Assembly: GCF_008107625.1 (NCBI RefSeq)
Contig: NZ_SDKK01000003.1
Coordinates: 255,825-319,824, forward strand
Length of the DNA stretch: 64,000 bases
Origin: Zoogloea oleivorans
GTDB taxonomy: Bacteria > Pseudomonadota > Gammaproteobacteria > Burkholderiales > Rhodocyclaceae
Direction of reading: 5' to 3'
A program made the translations under genes and the position numbers. Positions 1-9,590 of this stretch are shown here, piece by piece. Positions within the stretch are counted from its first letter, which is position 1; the number at the start of each line of letters is the position of its first letter. The notes under the pieces were generated by a model. That model saw only the letters and a list, made by a program, of their open reading frames with translations. It had not been told where the DNA came from and searched no databases.

Positions 1-289
1 CGAACTGGATCTTGATCTTGTCGAGCTGGGTCACGCAGATCAGCTGTTCGGCGGCCTCCACCCGGCGGTTGATCGTTTCATCGCTGGCGGCGTCGAGGAT
101 CAGGTGGCGCTCGTCCGGTGTGACGGCAAGGATGGCGGTGAGGAAGGAGTCTGCGCTGGCATCGATGAAGGCACTCAGCATGGCGCGCTTCTGCATGAGG
201 CTGCGCAGGTTGTAGAGGATGTCGGTCTTCCCCCTCAGCAGGTATTGGGAGTAGTCGTCGGCCTGCAGGAGTTCAAACTTGAGCGGCAT
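1..289 (-). CDS. YcgR-like flagellar brake protein, N-terminal part (runs off the window)
   Basis: Ninety-six codons are visible, starting at the ATG at 289 (MPLKFELLQADDYSQYLLRG). The stop lies beyond position 1. The pattern of a short amphipathic start, a YLLRG-type strand, a helix and a strand with LTAILAV and LILDAA resembles the N-terminal YcgR domain that precedes a PilZ c-di-GMP-binding domain. Proteins of this family slow the flagellar motor when c-di-GMP is bound. The PilZ domain itself would be outside the window, so the assignment rests on the N-terminus only. Two diguanylate cyclase genes at 29.5 and 59.1 kb could supply the ligand. It could also be another PilZ-partner protein. 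Confidence 0.55.
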   Translation of the reverse strand, partial: MPLKFELLQADDYSQYLLRGKTDILYNLRSLMQKRAMLSAFIDASADSFLTAILAVTPDERHLILDAASDETINRRVEAAEQLICVTQLDKIKIQF

Positions 290-406
290 GATGGAGGTGG
301 CGTCCGGGGGGCGGAATAGGTGTGGATTCTAGCAGCCCGTCTCGGGGTGCCGTGACTCACAGCAAACCGCATCTCTGTTTCCGGTCTTGCCCTCCCCTGA
401 AAAGCA

Positions 407-432
407 ACGGGGGACGGCAAGCCGTCCCCCGT
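407..432 (-). terminator. Intrinsic terminator of phoU
   Basis: A perfect 12-bp inverted repeat (arm ACGGGGGACGGC, loop AA) is followed on the minus strand by TGCTTTT. It lies 26 bp past the phoU stop. Confidence 0.8.
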
Positions 433-457
433 ACCGGAGAAACTGGTCAGCCCGTGT

Positions 458-1156
458 TCAGCGGGTGGCTTCCCGTTCGATCTCTTCCAGGCTGGTGTGG
501 CGCACGTCGCGGCCCTTGACCATGTACACCACGTATTCGGCGATGTTCTTGGAATGGTCGCCGATGCGCTCCACCGACTTGGCCACGAACATCAGTTCGA
601 TGGCCTGGGAGATGGTGCGCGGATCTTCCATCATGTAGGTAATCAGCTGGCGCATGATGCCCTTGAATTCGGCATCCACTTCCTTGTCCTGGCGAACCAC
701 CTGGGCGGCGGAAATGGTGTCGAGGCGTGCGTAGGCGTCGAGGGAGGTGCGCAGCATGTCCACCACTGCGTCAGCGATGTGGCTGAGGCGGATCTGCGGC
801 ATGAAGGGCGACACCGCCGTGTGGATCTGTTTGGCGGTCTTGGCGATCTTCTTCGCTTCGTCGCCGATACGCTCGAGGTCGGTGATGGTCTTCTGTACGG
901 TGCTGATCATGCGCAGGTCGACTGCGGTCGGCTGGCGCTTGGCGATGACCTGATTGCAGGCTTCGTCCAGCTCGATTTCCAGCAGATTGACCCGGTTGTC
1001 GTTTTCGATGACCTGGTCGATGAGCAGGAGGTCGCCGTCGGATAGCCCTTCCATGGCCTTCACGATCTGCAGTTCGACCATGCCTCCCATCTGAAGGACC
1101 CGGGTGCGGATACCTTCCAGTTCGGTATCAAACTTTTTGGAGGTGTGTTCGTTCAT
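458..1156 (-). CDS. phoU: Phosphate signalling/transport regulator PhoU
   Basis: The product is a 232-aa protein. PhoU links the Pst phosphate transporter to the PhoR/PhoB system and keeps the pho regulon off when phosphate is plentiful. Two repeats of a three-helix bundle are visible, each with an ERIGD metal-binding motif: ERIGDEAKKI near residue 100 and ERIGDHSKNIAEYV near 200. The frame is open for another 60 codons upstream, but the ATG at 1156 (MNEHTSKKF) matches the usual PhoU length and has an AGGA sequence upstream. rpiA lies just upstream on the same strand with 67 bp between them. No pst gene is in the window, so regulation by PhoB cannot be judged here. Confidence 0.95.
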   Translation of the reverse strand: MNEHTSKKFDTELEGIRTRVLQMGGMVELQIVKAMEGLSDGDLLLIDQVIENDNRVNLLEIELDEACNQVIAKRQPTAVDLRMISTVQKTITDLERIGDEAKKIAKTAKQIHTAVSPFMPQIRLSHIADAVVDMLRTSLDAYARLDTISAAQVVRQDKEVDAEFKGIMRQLITYMMEDPRTISQAIELMFVAKSVERIGDHSKNIAEYVVYMVKGRDVRHTSLEEIEREATR

Positions 1157-1223
1157 GGGAAGTCCTGTGAATGAAGGCTGTGGTGAGTGTCGAAGGCTAA
1201 CAGGCCAACATGACGTTTTTGTT

Positions 1224-1886
1224 TCAAGTTCGCTCGAAGGCCTGCACGCCGTCGGGCGTGGCCAGCAGCAGCACGTCGGCACCGCGCTTGGCGAACAGGC
1301 CGCTGGTGACGACACCGACGATGCCGTCGATGGTGATTTCAAGGCTTACCGGATCGTGGATCGCCAAGCCATGTACGTCAAGAATCAAATTGCCATTATC
1401 GGTGATGAATCCTTCCCGCAGCACCGGTCGACCGCCGAGGCGGACGAGTTCCCGGGCGACCTGGGCGCGTGCCATGGGGATCACCTCCACCGGCAGCGGG
1501 AAGCGGCCCAGTTGGGCGACCTTCTTGGTGGCGTCGCAGATGCAGACGAATTTTTGTGCCACCGCGGCGACGATTTTCTCGCGGGTCTGGGCTCCGCCGC
1601 CACCCTTGATCATGGCGAGGGAGGTGTCGATTTCGTCAGCACCGTCGATATACACCGGCAGTTCTTCCACGTCGTTCATGTCGAGCAGGGGAATGCCGTG
1701 TCCGGCCAGGCGTCGTGCGGAGACTTCAGAGGAGGCGACGGCACCGGCGATGCGGTCTTTCATGGTGGCCAGCCCGTCGATGAAGAAATTGGCTGTGGAG
1801 CCGGTGCCGACGCCGACGATGGCGCCTTCGATCACGTAATCGAGCGCACGCAGTGCGGCCTGTTGCTTGAGTTCGTCCTGAGTCAT
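1224..1886 (-). CDS. rpiA: Ribose-5-phosphate isomerase A
   Basis: The product is a 220-aa cytosolic enzyme that interconverts ribose 5-phosphate and ribulose 5-phosphate in the non-oxidative pentose phosphate pathway. Recognisable motifs are the phosphate loop [13 protein letters not shown] (about residue 30), the catalytic DGADEID (about 85) and [12 protein letters not shown] (about 100). The start at 1886 ([15 protein letters not shown]) gives the family length of about 219 aa; a longer open frame to 1952 is not conserved-looking. It precedes phoU on the same strand and may share its transcript. Confidence 0.95.
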   Translation of the reverse strand: MTQDELKQQAALRALDYVIEGAIVGVGTGSTANFFIDGLATMKDRIAGAVASSEVSARRLAGHGIPLLDMNDVEELPVYIDGADEIDTSLAMIKGGGGAQTREKIVAAVAQKFVCICDATKKVAQLGRFPLPVEVIPMARAQVARELVRLGGRPVLREGFITDNGNLILDVHGLAIHDPVSLEITIDGIVGVVTSGLFAKRGADVLLLATPDGVQAFERT

Positions 1887-2057
1887 GGTTTTGCAGCCAT
1901 TTGCCAAAAACCAAATTCTAACCGGGACGGAGCAAGTGGTCAGATTCTGCAAACCGCCATCGGGGCTGCTTAAGTCGGGTTAGAGTGTTAAAACCGTGCT
2001 ACAGGGGTTTCTGACTGTTTCGGGTGCGGCATGATTTTTTGAATGAGGAGGCAGGTC

Positions 2058-2486
2058 ATGGGTTTGTTCGATCAACTGGCGGGTCAGGTTCTTGGTTCCC
2101 TCGCAGGGGGCAACGGGCAGGCAGGCGGCCAGTCTGCCTTGCTGCAACTGGTATTGGGCCTGATACAGAACAGCGAAGGTGGCCTCGGCGGCTTGCTGGC
2201 CAAATTGAATCAGGGTGGGCTCGGTGAACAGGTGGCGTCGTGGGTGGGCACAGGGCAGAACCTGCCAGTCAGTGCCGAGCAGATCAGTCAGGTGCTTGGC
2301 GGTGCCGGCCTTGGCGATATTGCTGCCCAGTTGGGGCTGTCCCAGGAGAGTGCGGCGGGGCAACTGGCCGATCTGCTGCCCCGGGTCGTCGATGGCCTGA
2401 CCCCGAATGGTGAAGTGCCGGACAGCGGCAATGAGCTGCTGACCCAAGGGCTTTCGGCCCTCGGCGGTTTGTTCGGCAAGGCCTGA
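2058..2486 (+). CDS. YidB-like DUF937 family protein
   Basis: The product is a 142-aa protein starting MGLFDQLAGQVLGSLAGG, preceded by a GAGGAGGCAGG ribosome site that favours ATG 2058 over ATG 2043. It is rich in Gly, Leu and Gln, with the short-helix pattern of the DUF937/YidB family (QISQVLG, LADLLPRVVDGLTPNG, GLSALGGLFG). The function of the family is not established. No signal peptide or membrane segment is apparent. The gene stands alone, convergent with the sulfurtransferase gene at 2503. Confidence 0.8.
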   Translation: MGLFDQLAGQVLGSLAGGNGQAGGQSALLQLVLGLIQNSEGGLGGLLAKLNQGGLGEQVASWVGTGQNLPVSAEQISQVLGGAGLGDIAAQLGLSQESAAGQLADLLPRVVDGLTPNGEVPDSGNELLTQGLSALGGLFGKA

Positions 2487-2502
2487 TCCGGCGTTGTCTG
2501 CT

Positions 2503-3357
2503 TTAGTCCGGCCCGCTGGCTACCGGTCGGGCCGGGTCGGCGCACCACTCGCTCCAGGAGCCGGCGTAAAGCTTTGACTCGGACAGCCCGGCGGCTTCCA
2601 TCGCCAGGATGTTGTGGCAGGCAGTGACGCCGGAGCCGCACTGATGCACCACATTGTGGGCGTCGCCGCCCTTGATGAGCTTGCCGAAGTCTTCCTGAAG
2701 TTCGGTGGCCTGCTTGAAGCAGCCGTCGGGCCCCAGGTTGTCGCGAAAGAAACGGTTGATGGCGCCAGGAATATGGCCACCGACCGGGTCGAGGGTTTCG
2801 TTCTCGCCACGGAAACGGTCGGGTGCCCGGGCGTCAATGAGCAGCATGGCAGGGGCGTGGAGGTGGCTGTGGACGTAGTTCGCGTCCACTTTAAGGGCGT
2901 TTTGCAGCTTGGGCGTGAAGGCTTTGGCAACGGCTTCCGGCGTGTCGGTGGCGAGCGTTTGACCACTGCCAGTCCAAGCCTGGATGCCACCGTTCAGAAC
3001 GGCCACCCGATCATGTCCCAGCCAGCGCAGCAGCCACCACAGGCGAGCGGCGAACATGCCGCCCACGTCGTCGTAGGCCACCACCTGGGTGTCAGGGCCG
3101 ACGCCAAGGCTGCCCAGCTTGTCGGCGAGCAGGTGTGGGTCGGGTAGGGGATGGCGCCCGTTGAGGCCCGACAGGGGGCCGGACAGATCCTCTTCCAGGT
3201 CGAGGTAGAAGGCGCCGGGCAGATGTCCTGTCGCGTAGGCCTGTGGTCCAAGAGCGGGATCGCGCAGGTCGAAGCGACAGTCGAAAATGCGCCACTCTGG
3301 TGTAGCCAGAGTGGCCAGCTCATGAGCGCCCACGAGATGGGTGAAAGGCTGCGGCAC
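2503..3357 (-). CDS. sseA: 3-mercaptopyruvate/thiosulfate sulfurtransferase (two rhodanese domains)
   Basis: The product is a 284-aa protein with two tandem rhodanese domains (about 1-135 and 150-284). The active-site Cys lies in CGSGVTACHN near residue 240. The CGSGVT loop is characteristic of mercaptopyruvate-preferring enzymes, whereas thiosulfate-preferring rhodaneses usually carry a CRxGxx[RT] loop. It transfers sulfane sulfur to cyanide or thiol acceptors in the cytosol. The start codon is a GTG at 3357, preceded by GAGGAG; no better ATG exists at the conserved N-terminus. It follows the SpoIIAA-like gene by 12 bp and is probably co-transcribed with it. Confidence 0.88.
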   Translation of the reverse strand: MPQPFTHLVGAHELATLATPEWRIFDCRFDLRDPALGPQAYATGHLPGAFYLDLEEDLSGPLSGLNGRHPLPDPHLLADKLGSLGVGPDTQVVAYDDVGGMFAARLWWLLRWLGHDRVAVLNGGIQAWTGSGQTLATDTPEAVAKAFTPKLQNALKVDANYVHSHLHAPAMLLIDARAPDRFRGENETLDPVGGHIPGAINRFFRDNLGPDGCFKQATELQEDFGKLIKGGDAHNVVHQCGSGVTACHNILAMEAAGLSESKLYAGSWSEWCADPARPVASGPD

Positions 3358-3369
3358 GGCTGACGCTCC

Positions 3370-3732
3370 TCAGGCCACGGGGGTTTCGATACCGCCGAGC
3401 CAGGCTTCGGCGTCGTCTGTGTCTTCAAAGACGCGCACATCGGCGTCTACGAAGAATTTCGACAGCCAGGCACTCCATGTGACCCACTGGTCGTCGGTGA
3501 GAATGGCGATGCGCGCGAAGTCGTGGGCATGGGCGCGGGCGAAACGGATTTCCTCCAGGGCCATGTCTACGGTGAAGCCGTTCATCTCACGCAGATCGAA
3601 GAGCAGGCTGACGGGCCCTTCAAACTGCACCTTGTAATTGGCAACCTCTTCGAATTCCTTGTAGTCGGCCAGTGTGAACTCGCCGAAGACAGTTACGTTG
3701 ATCCGGCTTTCCTTGTTGTCGGTGGTGATCAT
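3370..3732 (-). CDS. SpoIIAA-like (STAS-fold) protein
   Basis: The product is a 120-aa protein of the SpoIIAA-like family. It shows the alternating strand/helix pattern of that fold: INVTVFGEFTLADY, VSLLFDLREMNGF, a long helix with EEIRFARAHAHDFARIAIL, then VRVFEDTDDAEAWL. Members are small cytosolic proteins proposed to act in regulation or lipid binding, and no catalytic residues are known. The upstream GGAAG sequence supports ATG 3732. The sulfurtransferase gene follows 12 bp downstream, suggesting an operon, but a shared job is not evident. Confidence 0.8.
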   Translation of the reverse strand: MITTDNKESRINVTVFGEFTLADYKEFEEVANYKVQFEGPVSLLFDLREMNGFTVDMALEEIRFARAHAHDFARIAILTDDQWVTWSAWLSKFFVDADVRVFEDTDDAEAWLGGIETPVA

Positions 3733-3792
3733 CGCCTGCTTCCTTTCTGGGCTGACTGGACGCCATCAGTGTAGTCCTGCAGAGCCCCCGCT

Positions 3793-4656
3793 TCAATCGG
3801 ACTCCATGACTGGCGTGGGTTTGCGGGATGCGAGGGATACGAGTACGCCGCTGGTGATGATGACGACGATGGCCAGCGTGGAGGTCCACGGAAGGTGTTC
3901 GCCCCATAGCACGACCCCGAACAGGCTGGAAAAAATCACCGTGGAGTAGGCCAGGTTGGCGGCAACGATGGTCTTGCCGTAGCGGTAGGCGCGGGTCATT
4001 GCCAGCTGGGCACAGCCACCAAAGCCGCCGACGCCGACCAGGATTGCCGCGCTCTCCAGGCTGAGGCTGTGCAGGTGCTCTGACGATAGCGCCCACGGAA
4101 GGCCGAAGGCGCTGGTGACCAGGGAGAACCACAAGACCGTGCGCGCTTCAGGTTCGCCGGCACGACCCAGTTCGCGCACGTTGACGTAGGCCAGGCTGGC
4201 AATCAGCCCTGAACTGAGTCCGGCCAGGGCGCCGGGCCATTGATCTGGCTGGAGGGTGGGCTTGAGGAGCAGGACGACGCCCAGGAAGCCCAGGCCGACA
4301 GCCGCAAAGAGCATCGGGCCGATCCGCTCCTTGAACCATAGGGCCAGCAACAGGGCAACGAAGAGCGGGGAGGTGTAGTTGAGCGTGACGGCGGTGGCCA
4401 GCGGCAGAATGCCCAGCGCAAAGAAATAGCACATCAGCGCGATGGTGCCGGATACGCCGCGGGACAGTTGCAGGCGCCAGTGGGGCGTGGTGTAGGGCGT
4501 GCCCTGCCAGCGCAGCAGGACGGCCATCATCAGGAGTCCGATGAAACCCCGGTAGAACACCAGTTCACCGGTGGAAAACAGCGCAGAGCCGAGTTTGACG
4601 CAGACACCCATGCAGGCAAACAGCAGGCTCGCGACGATCATCCAGAGGGATTGCAT
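3793..4656 (-). CDS. EamA-family (DMT superfamily) transporter
   Basis: The product is a 287-aa inner-membrane protein with about ten hydrophobic helices in two EamA repeats. The first repeat starts LWMIVASLLFACMGVCVKLG and the second has a GLSSGLIASLAY segment near residue 150. The family exports small metabolites such as amino acids or nucleobases, and the substrate cannot be read from sequence. The C-terminus (KPTPVMESD) is short and hydrophilic. It stands 60 bp before the SpoIIAA-like gene on the same strand and may start that transcript. Confidence 0.85.
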   Translation of the reverse strand: MQSLWMIVASLLFACMGVCVKLGSALFSTGELVFYRGFIGLLMMAVLLRWQGTPYTTPHWRLQLSRGVSGTIALMCYFFALGILPLATAVTLNYTSPLFVALLLALWFKERIGPMLFAAVGLGFLGVVLLLKPTLQPDQWPGALAGLSSGLIASLAYVNVRELGRAGEPEARTVLWFSLVTSAFGLPWALSSEHLHSLSLESAAILVGVGGFGGCAQLAMTRAYRYGKTIVAANLAYSTVIFSSLFGVVLWGEHLPWTSTLAIVVIITSGVLVSLASRKPTPVMESD

Positions 4657-4721
4657 GGGGGCAGGGCAGATTTGGGACAGCGCAATATTCTACTGGACGC
4701 ATCCCGGGTGGGCCGCGGCCA

Positions 4722-4757
4722 TGAAAAAACCCCCGCAGGCTTGCGCCCGCGGGGGTT
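4722..4757 (-). terminator. Intrinsic terminator of aceA
   Basis: Arms AACCCCCGC and GCGGGGGTT enclose a 12-nt loop and are followed on the minus strand by TTTTTC. The structure lies about 40 bp after the aceA stop. Confidence 0.8.
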
Positions 4758-4799
4758 ATCAACCAAGCGTACCGGTGAGGGTTACCGGCCGATCGATTC

Positions 4800-6101
4800 T
4801 TAGTGGAACTGTTCTTCTTCGGTGGAGCCGGTCAGCGCGGTCACGGAGGACTTGCCGCCCTGGATCACGGTGGTCACTTCGTCGAAGTAACCGGTGCCGA
4901 CTTCCTGCTGGTGCGACACGAAGGTGTAGCCACGGTCGCGGGCAGCGAATTCCGGCTCCTGAACCTTCTCGACGTAGGCAGACATGCCGCGAGCGACGTA
5001 GTCCTGGGCCAGATCGAACATGTTGTACCACATGGAGTGGATGCCAGCCAAAGTGATGAACTGGTACTTGTAGCCCATGGCGCCCAGCTCCTTCTGGAAC
5101 TTGGCGATGGTGGCATCGTCAAGGTTCTTCTTCCAGTTGAAGGACGGGGAGCAGTTGTAGGCCAGCATCTTGCCCGGGTGAACCTTATGCACGGCTTCGG
5201 CGAACTTGCGGGCGAATTCCAGATCCGGTGTGCCGGTTTCGCACCACACCAGGTCGGCGTAGTGAGCGTAGGCGATGGCGCGGGAGATGGCTTGGTCCAG
5301 ACCCTTCTTGGTCTTGTAGAAGCCTTCGGCAGTGCGCTCGCCGGTCAGGAAGGGCTTGTCGTTTTCGTCGTAGTCGGACGTCAGCAGGTCAGCGGCTTCG
5401 GCATCGGTACGGGCGATAACGAGGGTCGGCACGCCATACACGTCGGCAGCCATACGGGCAGCGATCAGCTTCTGAACCGCTTCGGTGGTCGGAACGAGCA
5501 CCTTGCCGCCCATGTGGCCGCACTTCTTGACGGAAGCCAGTTGGTCTTCCCAGTGCACGCCGGCCGCGCCGGAGCGGATCATGGCCTTCATCAGTTCGAA
5601 GGCGTTCAGCACGCCGCCGAAACCGGCTTCAGCATCGGCCACGATCGGAGCGTGGTAATCGACGTAACCGGCATCGCCCGGGTTGGCACCCTTGGACCAC
5701 TGGATTTCGTCGGCACGGGTGAAGGCGTTGTTGATGCGCTCGACAACCTTCGGCACGGAATCCACGGGGTACAGGGACTGGTCCGGGTACATGGCGGCGT
5801 ATTCGTTGTTGTCGGCAGCGACTTGCCAGCCGGACAGGTAGATGGCCTTGATGCCGGCCTTGACCTGCTGCATGGCCTGACCACCGGTCAGGGCGCCCAG
5901 ACAGTTAACGTACGGCTCGTTGTTCACCAGGTTCCACAGCTTCTCGGCACCGCGACGGGCCAAGGTGTTCTCAACCGTGAAGGAGCCACGCAGGCGGACG
6001 ATTTCAGCAGCGGTGTAACCGCGCTTGATACCCTTCCAGCGGGGGTTTTCGGCCCAGTCTTTTTCCAGAGCGGCGATTTGCTGTTCGCGAGTCAGAGACA
6101 T
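4800..6101 (-). CDS. aceA: Isocitrate lyase
   Basis: The product is a 433-aa enzyme that cleaves isocitrate to succinate and glyoxylate, the first step of the glyoxylate shunt used during growth on acetate or fatty acids. The catalytic Cys sits in KKCGHMGGK near residue 195, and flanking family motifs include [36 protein letters not shown] and [10 protein letters not shown]. Length matches the short (E. coli-like) class. The antisense strand carries a long open frame that is only a shadow. aceK and icd, which set the flux to this enzyme, are 12 kb away rather than in an ace operon; no malate synthase gene is in the window. Two AT-rich inverted repeats upstream may be its operator. Confidence 0.97.
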   Translation of the reverse strand: MSLTREQQIAALEKDWAENPRWKGIKRGYTAAEIVRLRGSFTVENTLARRGAEKLWNLVNNEPYVNCLGALTGGQAMQQVKAGIKAIYLSGWQVAADNNEYAAMYPDQSLYPVDSVPKVVERINNAFTRADEIQWSKGANPGDAGYVDYHAPIVADAEAGFGGVLNAFELMKAMIRSGAAGVHWEDQLASVKKCGHMGGKVLVPTTEAVQKLIAARMAADVYGVPTLVIARTDAEAADLLTSDYDENDKPFLTGERTAEGFYKTKKGLDQAISRAIAYAHYADLVWCETGTPDLEFARKFAEAVHKVHPGKMLAYNCSPSFNWKKNLDDATIAKFQKELGAMGYKYQFITLAGIHSMWYNMFDLAQDYVARGMSAYVEKVQEPEFAARDRGYTFVSHQQEVGTGYFDEVTTVIQGGKSSVTALTGSTEEEQFH

Positions 6102-6415
6102 ACGGAATCCTTTACTAACGTTGAGGGGAGGGAGGAGCTGGTTATGCCGGCACCGGCGATGAGCGAACGGTGCCTTGCGCTAATTTCTGTGTTGCTTGAC
6201 CGGCTGGAAGGCCGTTGCCGGAGGCTTCCAAAGCGTCGATCAGTGAGGTGAGATTATAGGGATGATTTTGCATGGCAGCAACAGGTCTTATATAAGACAT
6301 AAGAAATAAATATTTCTTGTTTTTCAATGGTCTGTTGATTGCTTTTTGTATCGTGAAACGGCGTCGGCGATGGTGAAACAAAAAATCGCTGCGCCGCGTC
6401 GTTGATGGCCCCAGC
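6102..6415. promoter_or_regulatory. Upstream region of aceA (314 bp without a gene)
   Basis: This stretch lies between the rraA stop and the aceA start. Its middle (6285-6360) is much more AT-rich than the surroundings and carries the two inverted repeats listed separately. I see no convincing open frame, and the aceA promoter is expected here. Confidence 0.6.
6285..6318. promoter_or_regulatory. Candidate operator upstream of aceA (two adjacent inverted repeats)
   Basis: GTCTTATATAAGAC (6285-6298) is a perfect 14-bp palindrome. Two bases later come arms AAGAAATA and TATTTCTT with an AA loop (6301-6318). The TAAGAC half of the first site is followed by a further ATAAGA, giving three half-sites. 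The location, about 185 bp before the aceA start, suits control by a carbon-source regulator. The regulator is unknown. Confidence 0.5.
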
Positions 6416-6895
6416 TTACAGCAAGGAAGCCTCGGAAACGATCACGCCGTCTTCATCGGCGTAGAGCCATTGACCCGCGACAAAAGTCACGCCGCCGAAG
6501 GTCACGGCAATATCCACGTCGCCGGCACCTTTTTTGACGCTCTTCATCGGATGGGTGCCCAGGGCGAAAACGCCGATGTCCATGCCGGCGATCGGGCCGG
6601 AGTCGCGGATGCAGCCATATACAACAATGCCGGCCCAGCCATTCTTGACCCCCAGCAGGGCGAGTTGGTCGCCCACCATGGCGCAACGCATGGAGCCGCC
6701 ACCGTCGATGACCAGTACGCTGCCGTTGCCCGGACTTTCAAGGGTCGAGCGTACCAGCGAGTTGTCTTCGAAAACCTTCAGGGTGCGGATCGGGCCGGCA
6801 AAGCGGGTCTTGCCGCCGAAGCTCCGGAACATGGGGGCTACTGCGCGGACCTTGCCTTCGTTGGCATCGCAAAGATCGGTGGTCTGGAATTCCAT
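6416..6895 (-). CDS. rraA: RraA-family protein (RNase E activity regulator / HMG-CHA aldolase fold)
   Basis: The product is a 159-aa protein with the hallmark RraA motifs [12 protein letters not shown] at the start, [20 protein letters not shown] near residue 60, VYGCIRDSG near 95 and [12 protein letters not shown] near 130. In E. coli, RraA binds and inhibits RNase E. Related proteins with the GDxxA and RD residues act as class II aldolases, so either role is possible. The start at 6895 (MEFQTTD) fits the family; the frame stays open to 6940. It precedes aceA on the same strand, but 314 bp separate them. Confidence 0.88.
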   Translation of the reverse strand: MEFQTTDLCDANEGKVRAVAPMFRSFGGKTRFAGPIRTLKVFEDNSLVRSTLESPGNGSVLVIDGGGSMRCAMVGDQLALLGVKNGWAGIVVYGCIRDSGPIAGMDIGVFALGTHPMKSVKKGAGDVDIAVTFGGVTFVAGQWLYADEDGVIVSEASLL

Positions 6896-6945
6896 GGCAA
6901 CTCCGTGATATTGAAAGTGAATGAAAATGCGGGCGCACAAAAGAA

Positions 6946-6967
6946 ACGGGCGGCCTGGGCCGCCCGT
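6946..6967 (-). terminator. Intrinsic terminator of clpA
   Basis: Perfect 10-bp arms (ACGGGCGGCC / GGCCGCCCGT, loop TG) are followed by TTCTTTTGT on the minus strand, 28 bp past the clpA stop. Confidence 0.8.
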
Positions 6968-6994
6968 GCTTCATGACGTACGTGCGTAATAAAA

Positions 6995-9271
6995 CTATAC
7001 CGCAGCTTCGGCCATTTCCTCGAACTGGAGCTGTACCTTGCCGTCGTCGTCGAGGTCGATGGTGACCGTGCCGCCGTTGGCCAGACGGCCGAACAGAAGC
7101 TCGTCGGCCAGGGCCGAGCGGATCGTATCCTGGATGAGGCGCGCCATCGGGCGGGCGCCCATGAGCGGATCGAAGCCCTTCTGGCCCAGCCATTCCTTGA
7201 GCTTGTCGGTGAAGTGGGCTTCCACCTTCTTCTCGTGGAGTTGTGCCTCGAGCTGCATCAGGAACTTCTCGACCACACGGGTGATGATGTCGTGGTCGAG
7301 GGCCTTGAAGGAGATCGTGGCATCCAGGCGGTTGCGGAACTCCGGCGAGAACATCCGCTTGATGTCGGCCATCTCGTCGCCCTGCTCGCGCTTGGCGGAG
7401 AAGCCGATCACCGATTTCTGCATGTTTTCGGCACCGGCGTTGGTGGTCATGATGATGATGGTGTTGCGGAAGTCCGCCTTGCGCCCGTTGTTGTCGGTCA
7501 GCGTACCGTGGTCCATCACCTGCAGCAGAATGTTGTAGATGTCCGGATGCGCCTTTTCGATTTCGTCGAGGAGCAGCACGCAGTGGGGCTTCTTGTTGAT
7601 CTGTTCGGTCAGCAAGCCGCCCTGGTCGAAGCCCACGTAACCGGGTGGCGCACCGATCAGGCGTGACACCGCATGGCGTTCCATGTACTCGGACATGTCG
7701 AAGCGCACCAGCTCGATGCCCAGGATGTAGGCCAGTTGCCGGGCGACTTCGGTCTTGCCGACGCCGGTCGGGCCGCTGAACAGGAAGGAGCCGATCGGCT
7801 TGGCCGGATTGCCAAGGCCGGAGCGGGACATCTTGATGGCCTTGCCGAGGGCCTCGATGGCGACGTCCTGGCCGAAAACGACGTTCTTCAGGTCGCGCTC
7901 AAGCGTCTTGAGGGCGGCCTTGTCATCGTTGGAGACATTGCGCGGCGGAATGCGGGCGATCTTGGCGACGATCTCCTCGATTTCTGTCTTGCCGATCAGC
8001 TTCTTCTGCCGCGACTTGGGCAGGATGCGCTGGGCGGCACCGGCTTCGTCGATGACGTCGATGGCCTTGTCCGGCAGGTGGCGGTCATTGATGTAGCGGG
8101 CCGACAGCTCGGCGGCACTCGACAAGGCCGAGGCGGAGTACTTGATGCCATGGTGCTGCTCGAAGCGCGACTTGAGGCCCTTGAGGATCTCGACGGTTTC
8201 GGGAACCGACGGCTCGAGTACGTCCACCTTCTGGAAGCGCCGGGACAGGGCGTGATCCTTCTCGAAGATCTGACGGAATTCGGTGTAGGTCGTGGCGCCG
8301 ATGCACTTCAGCTGACCGGACGAGAGTGCCGGCTTGAGCAGGTTGGAGGCGTCGAGCGTTCCACCGGATGCCGCACCCGCGCCGATCAGGGTGTGGATTT
8401 CGTCAATGAACAGGATCGCGTTGGGGTGCTCGATCAACTGCTTGAGTACTGCCTTGAGGCGCTGCTCGAAATCGCCGCGATACTTGGTGCCAGCCAGCAG
8501 GGCGCCCATGTCGAGGGCGTAAACCTGCGCATCGGTGAGGATGTCCGGAATCCGGCCTTCCACGATGCGGCGGGCCAGACCTTCGGCGATGGCGGTCTTG
8601 CCGACACCGGCTTCACCAACCAGCAGTGGGTTGTTCTTGCGACGGCGGCACAGGGTCTGGATGACCCGCTCGACCTCCTTCTCGCGACCGATGAGCGGAT
8701 CGATCTTGCCCAGGAGGGCTTGCTGGTTGAGGTTCTGGGTGTAGTTGTCCAGAGCGCCACCGGCGGTCGTGTTTTCCTGTTCCTGCTCTCCCTGTTCCGA
8801 CTCGCCGGACGGGCGTGCCGGCGCAGCGCCGGGCTGGGGCGTCTTGGTGATGCCGTGAGAAATGAAATTCACCACATCCAGTCGGGAGATGTTCTGCCGC
8901 TGGAGGAAATAGACCGCGTGGGAGTCCTTTTCGCCGAAGATCGCAACCAGCACGTTGGCGCCGGTGACTTCTTTCTTGCCGGAGGACTGTACATGCAGAA
9001 TGGCTCGCTGGATGACCCGCTGAAAGCCAAGAGTCGGCTGGGTGTCGATGTCTTCGGTGCCTTCCACGCGGGGCGTGTGCTCGTTGACGAAGTCTGTTAA
9101 CTCCTTGCGTAGCTCGTCCGTTTTTGCGGCGCAGGCACGCAGCACATCGGCGGCGGAAGGGTTGTCGAGGAGCGCAAGCAGGAGATGCTCCACGGTGATG
9201 AACTCATGACGCTTTTGCCGAGCTTCGACAAAGGCCATGTGCAGACTGACTTCAAGCTCTTGCGCGATCAT
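6995..9271 (-). CDS. clpA: ATP-dependent Clp protease ATP-binding subunit ClpA
   Basis: The product is a 758-aa AAA+ unfoldase, the same length as the E. coli protein. An N-terminal Clp_N repeat domain (about 1-140) is followed by D1 with Walker [10 protein letters not shown] (about 210) and D2 with GPTGVGKTE (about 490). An IGF loop ([11 protein letters not shown], about 615) is the ClpP-docking tripeptide. It feeds substrates to ClpP in the cytosol. The start at 9271 is placed one base after the clpS stop (TGAAATG), so the two genes are translationally coupled. An upstream in-frame extension overlapping clpS is rejected. Confidence 0.97.
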   Translation of the reverse strand: MIAQELEVSLHMAFVEARQKRHEFITVEHLLLALLDNPSAADVLRACAAKTDELRKELTDFVNEHTPRVEGTEDIDTQPTLGFQRVIQRAILHVQSSGKKEVTGANVLVAIFGEKDSHAVYFLQRQNISRLDVVNFISHGITKTPQPGAAPARPSGESEQGEQEQENTTAGGALDNYTQNLNQQALLGKIDPLIGREKEVERVIQTLCRRRKNNPLLVGEAGVGKTAIAEGLARRIVEGRIPDILTDAQVYALDMGALLAGTKYRGDFEQRLKAVLKQLIEHPNAILFIDEIHTLIGAGAASGGTLDASNLLKPALSSGQLKCIGATTYTEFRQIFEKDHALSRRFQKVDVLEPSVPETVEILKGLKSRFEQHHGIKYSASALSSAAELSARYINDRHLPDKAIDVIDEAGAAQRILPKSRQKKLIGKTEIEEIVAKIARIPPRNVSNDDKAALKTLERDLKNVVFGQDVAIEALGKAIKMSRSGLGNPAKPIGSFLFSGPTGVGKTEVARQLAYILGIELVRFDMSEYMERHAVSRLIGAPPGYVGFDQGGLLTEQINKKPHCVLLLDEIEKAHPDIYNILLQVMDHGTLTDNNGRKADFRNTIIIMTTNAGAENMQKSVIGFSAKREQGDEMADIKRMFSPEFRNRLDATISFKALDHDIITRVVEKFLMQLEAQLHEKKVEAHFTDKLKEWLGQKGFDPLMGARPMARLIQDTIRSALADELLFGRLANGGTVTIDLDDDGKVQLQFEEMAEAAV

Positions 9272-9272
9272 T

Positions 9273-9590
9273 TCAGTTTTCCTCCATGACGCACGCCAGC
9301 GGGTGCTGGTGCTGACGTGCATACGCGATGACCTGCTCGACTTTGGTGGCTGCGATGTCCCGCGGGAAGACGCCGCATACACCAAGGCCCTCTCTATGGA
9401 CTTTGAGCATGATCCGCGTGGCTTGTTCGCGGTCCATGCCAAAGAATTTTTGTATCACGGCCACCACGAAATCCATCGGGGTGAAATCGTCGTTAAGGAG
9501 CATGACCTTGAAGAGTGGGGGCGGTTTGACCCGCGTTGCCGCTGTCTCAAGTGTCGACTCTTCCTGTTTTTTGATGACCATGCGAGCCAT
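9273..9590 (-). CDS. clpS: ClpA adaptor protein ClpS
   Basis: The product is a 105-aa adaptor that hands N-degron substrates to ClpAP. Family motifs are clear: [20 protein letters not shown], where the NDD/TPM pocket reads the N-terminal residue, then [18 protein letters not shown] and [15 protein letters not shown]. The flexible N-terminal tail is [15 protein letters not shown]. The ATG at 9590 (MARMVIKK) or 9581 (MVIKK) could be the start; a TTG further out is less likely. It is immediately upstream of clpA. Confidence 0.95.
   Translation of the reverse strand: MARMVIKKQEESTLETAATRVKPPPLFKVMLLNDDFTPMDFVVAVIQKFFGMDREQATRIMLKVHREGLGVCGVFPRDIAATKVEQVIAYARQHQHPLACVMEEN

Noticed and set aside
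4803-6251. A 482-codon open frame on the plus strand opposite aceA
   Set aside because: It is an exact antisense shadow of a highly conserved enzyme in a GC-rich genome, with His/Gly/Val-rich nonsense composition and no ribosome site.
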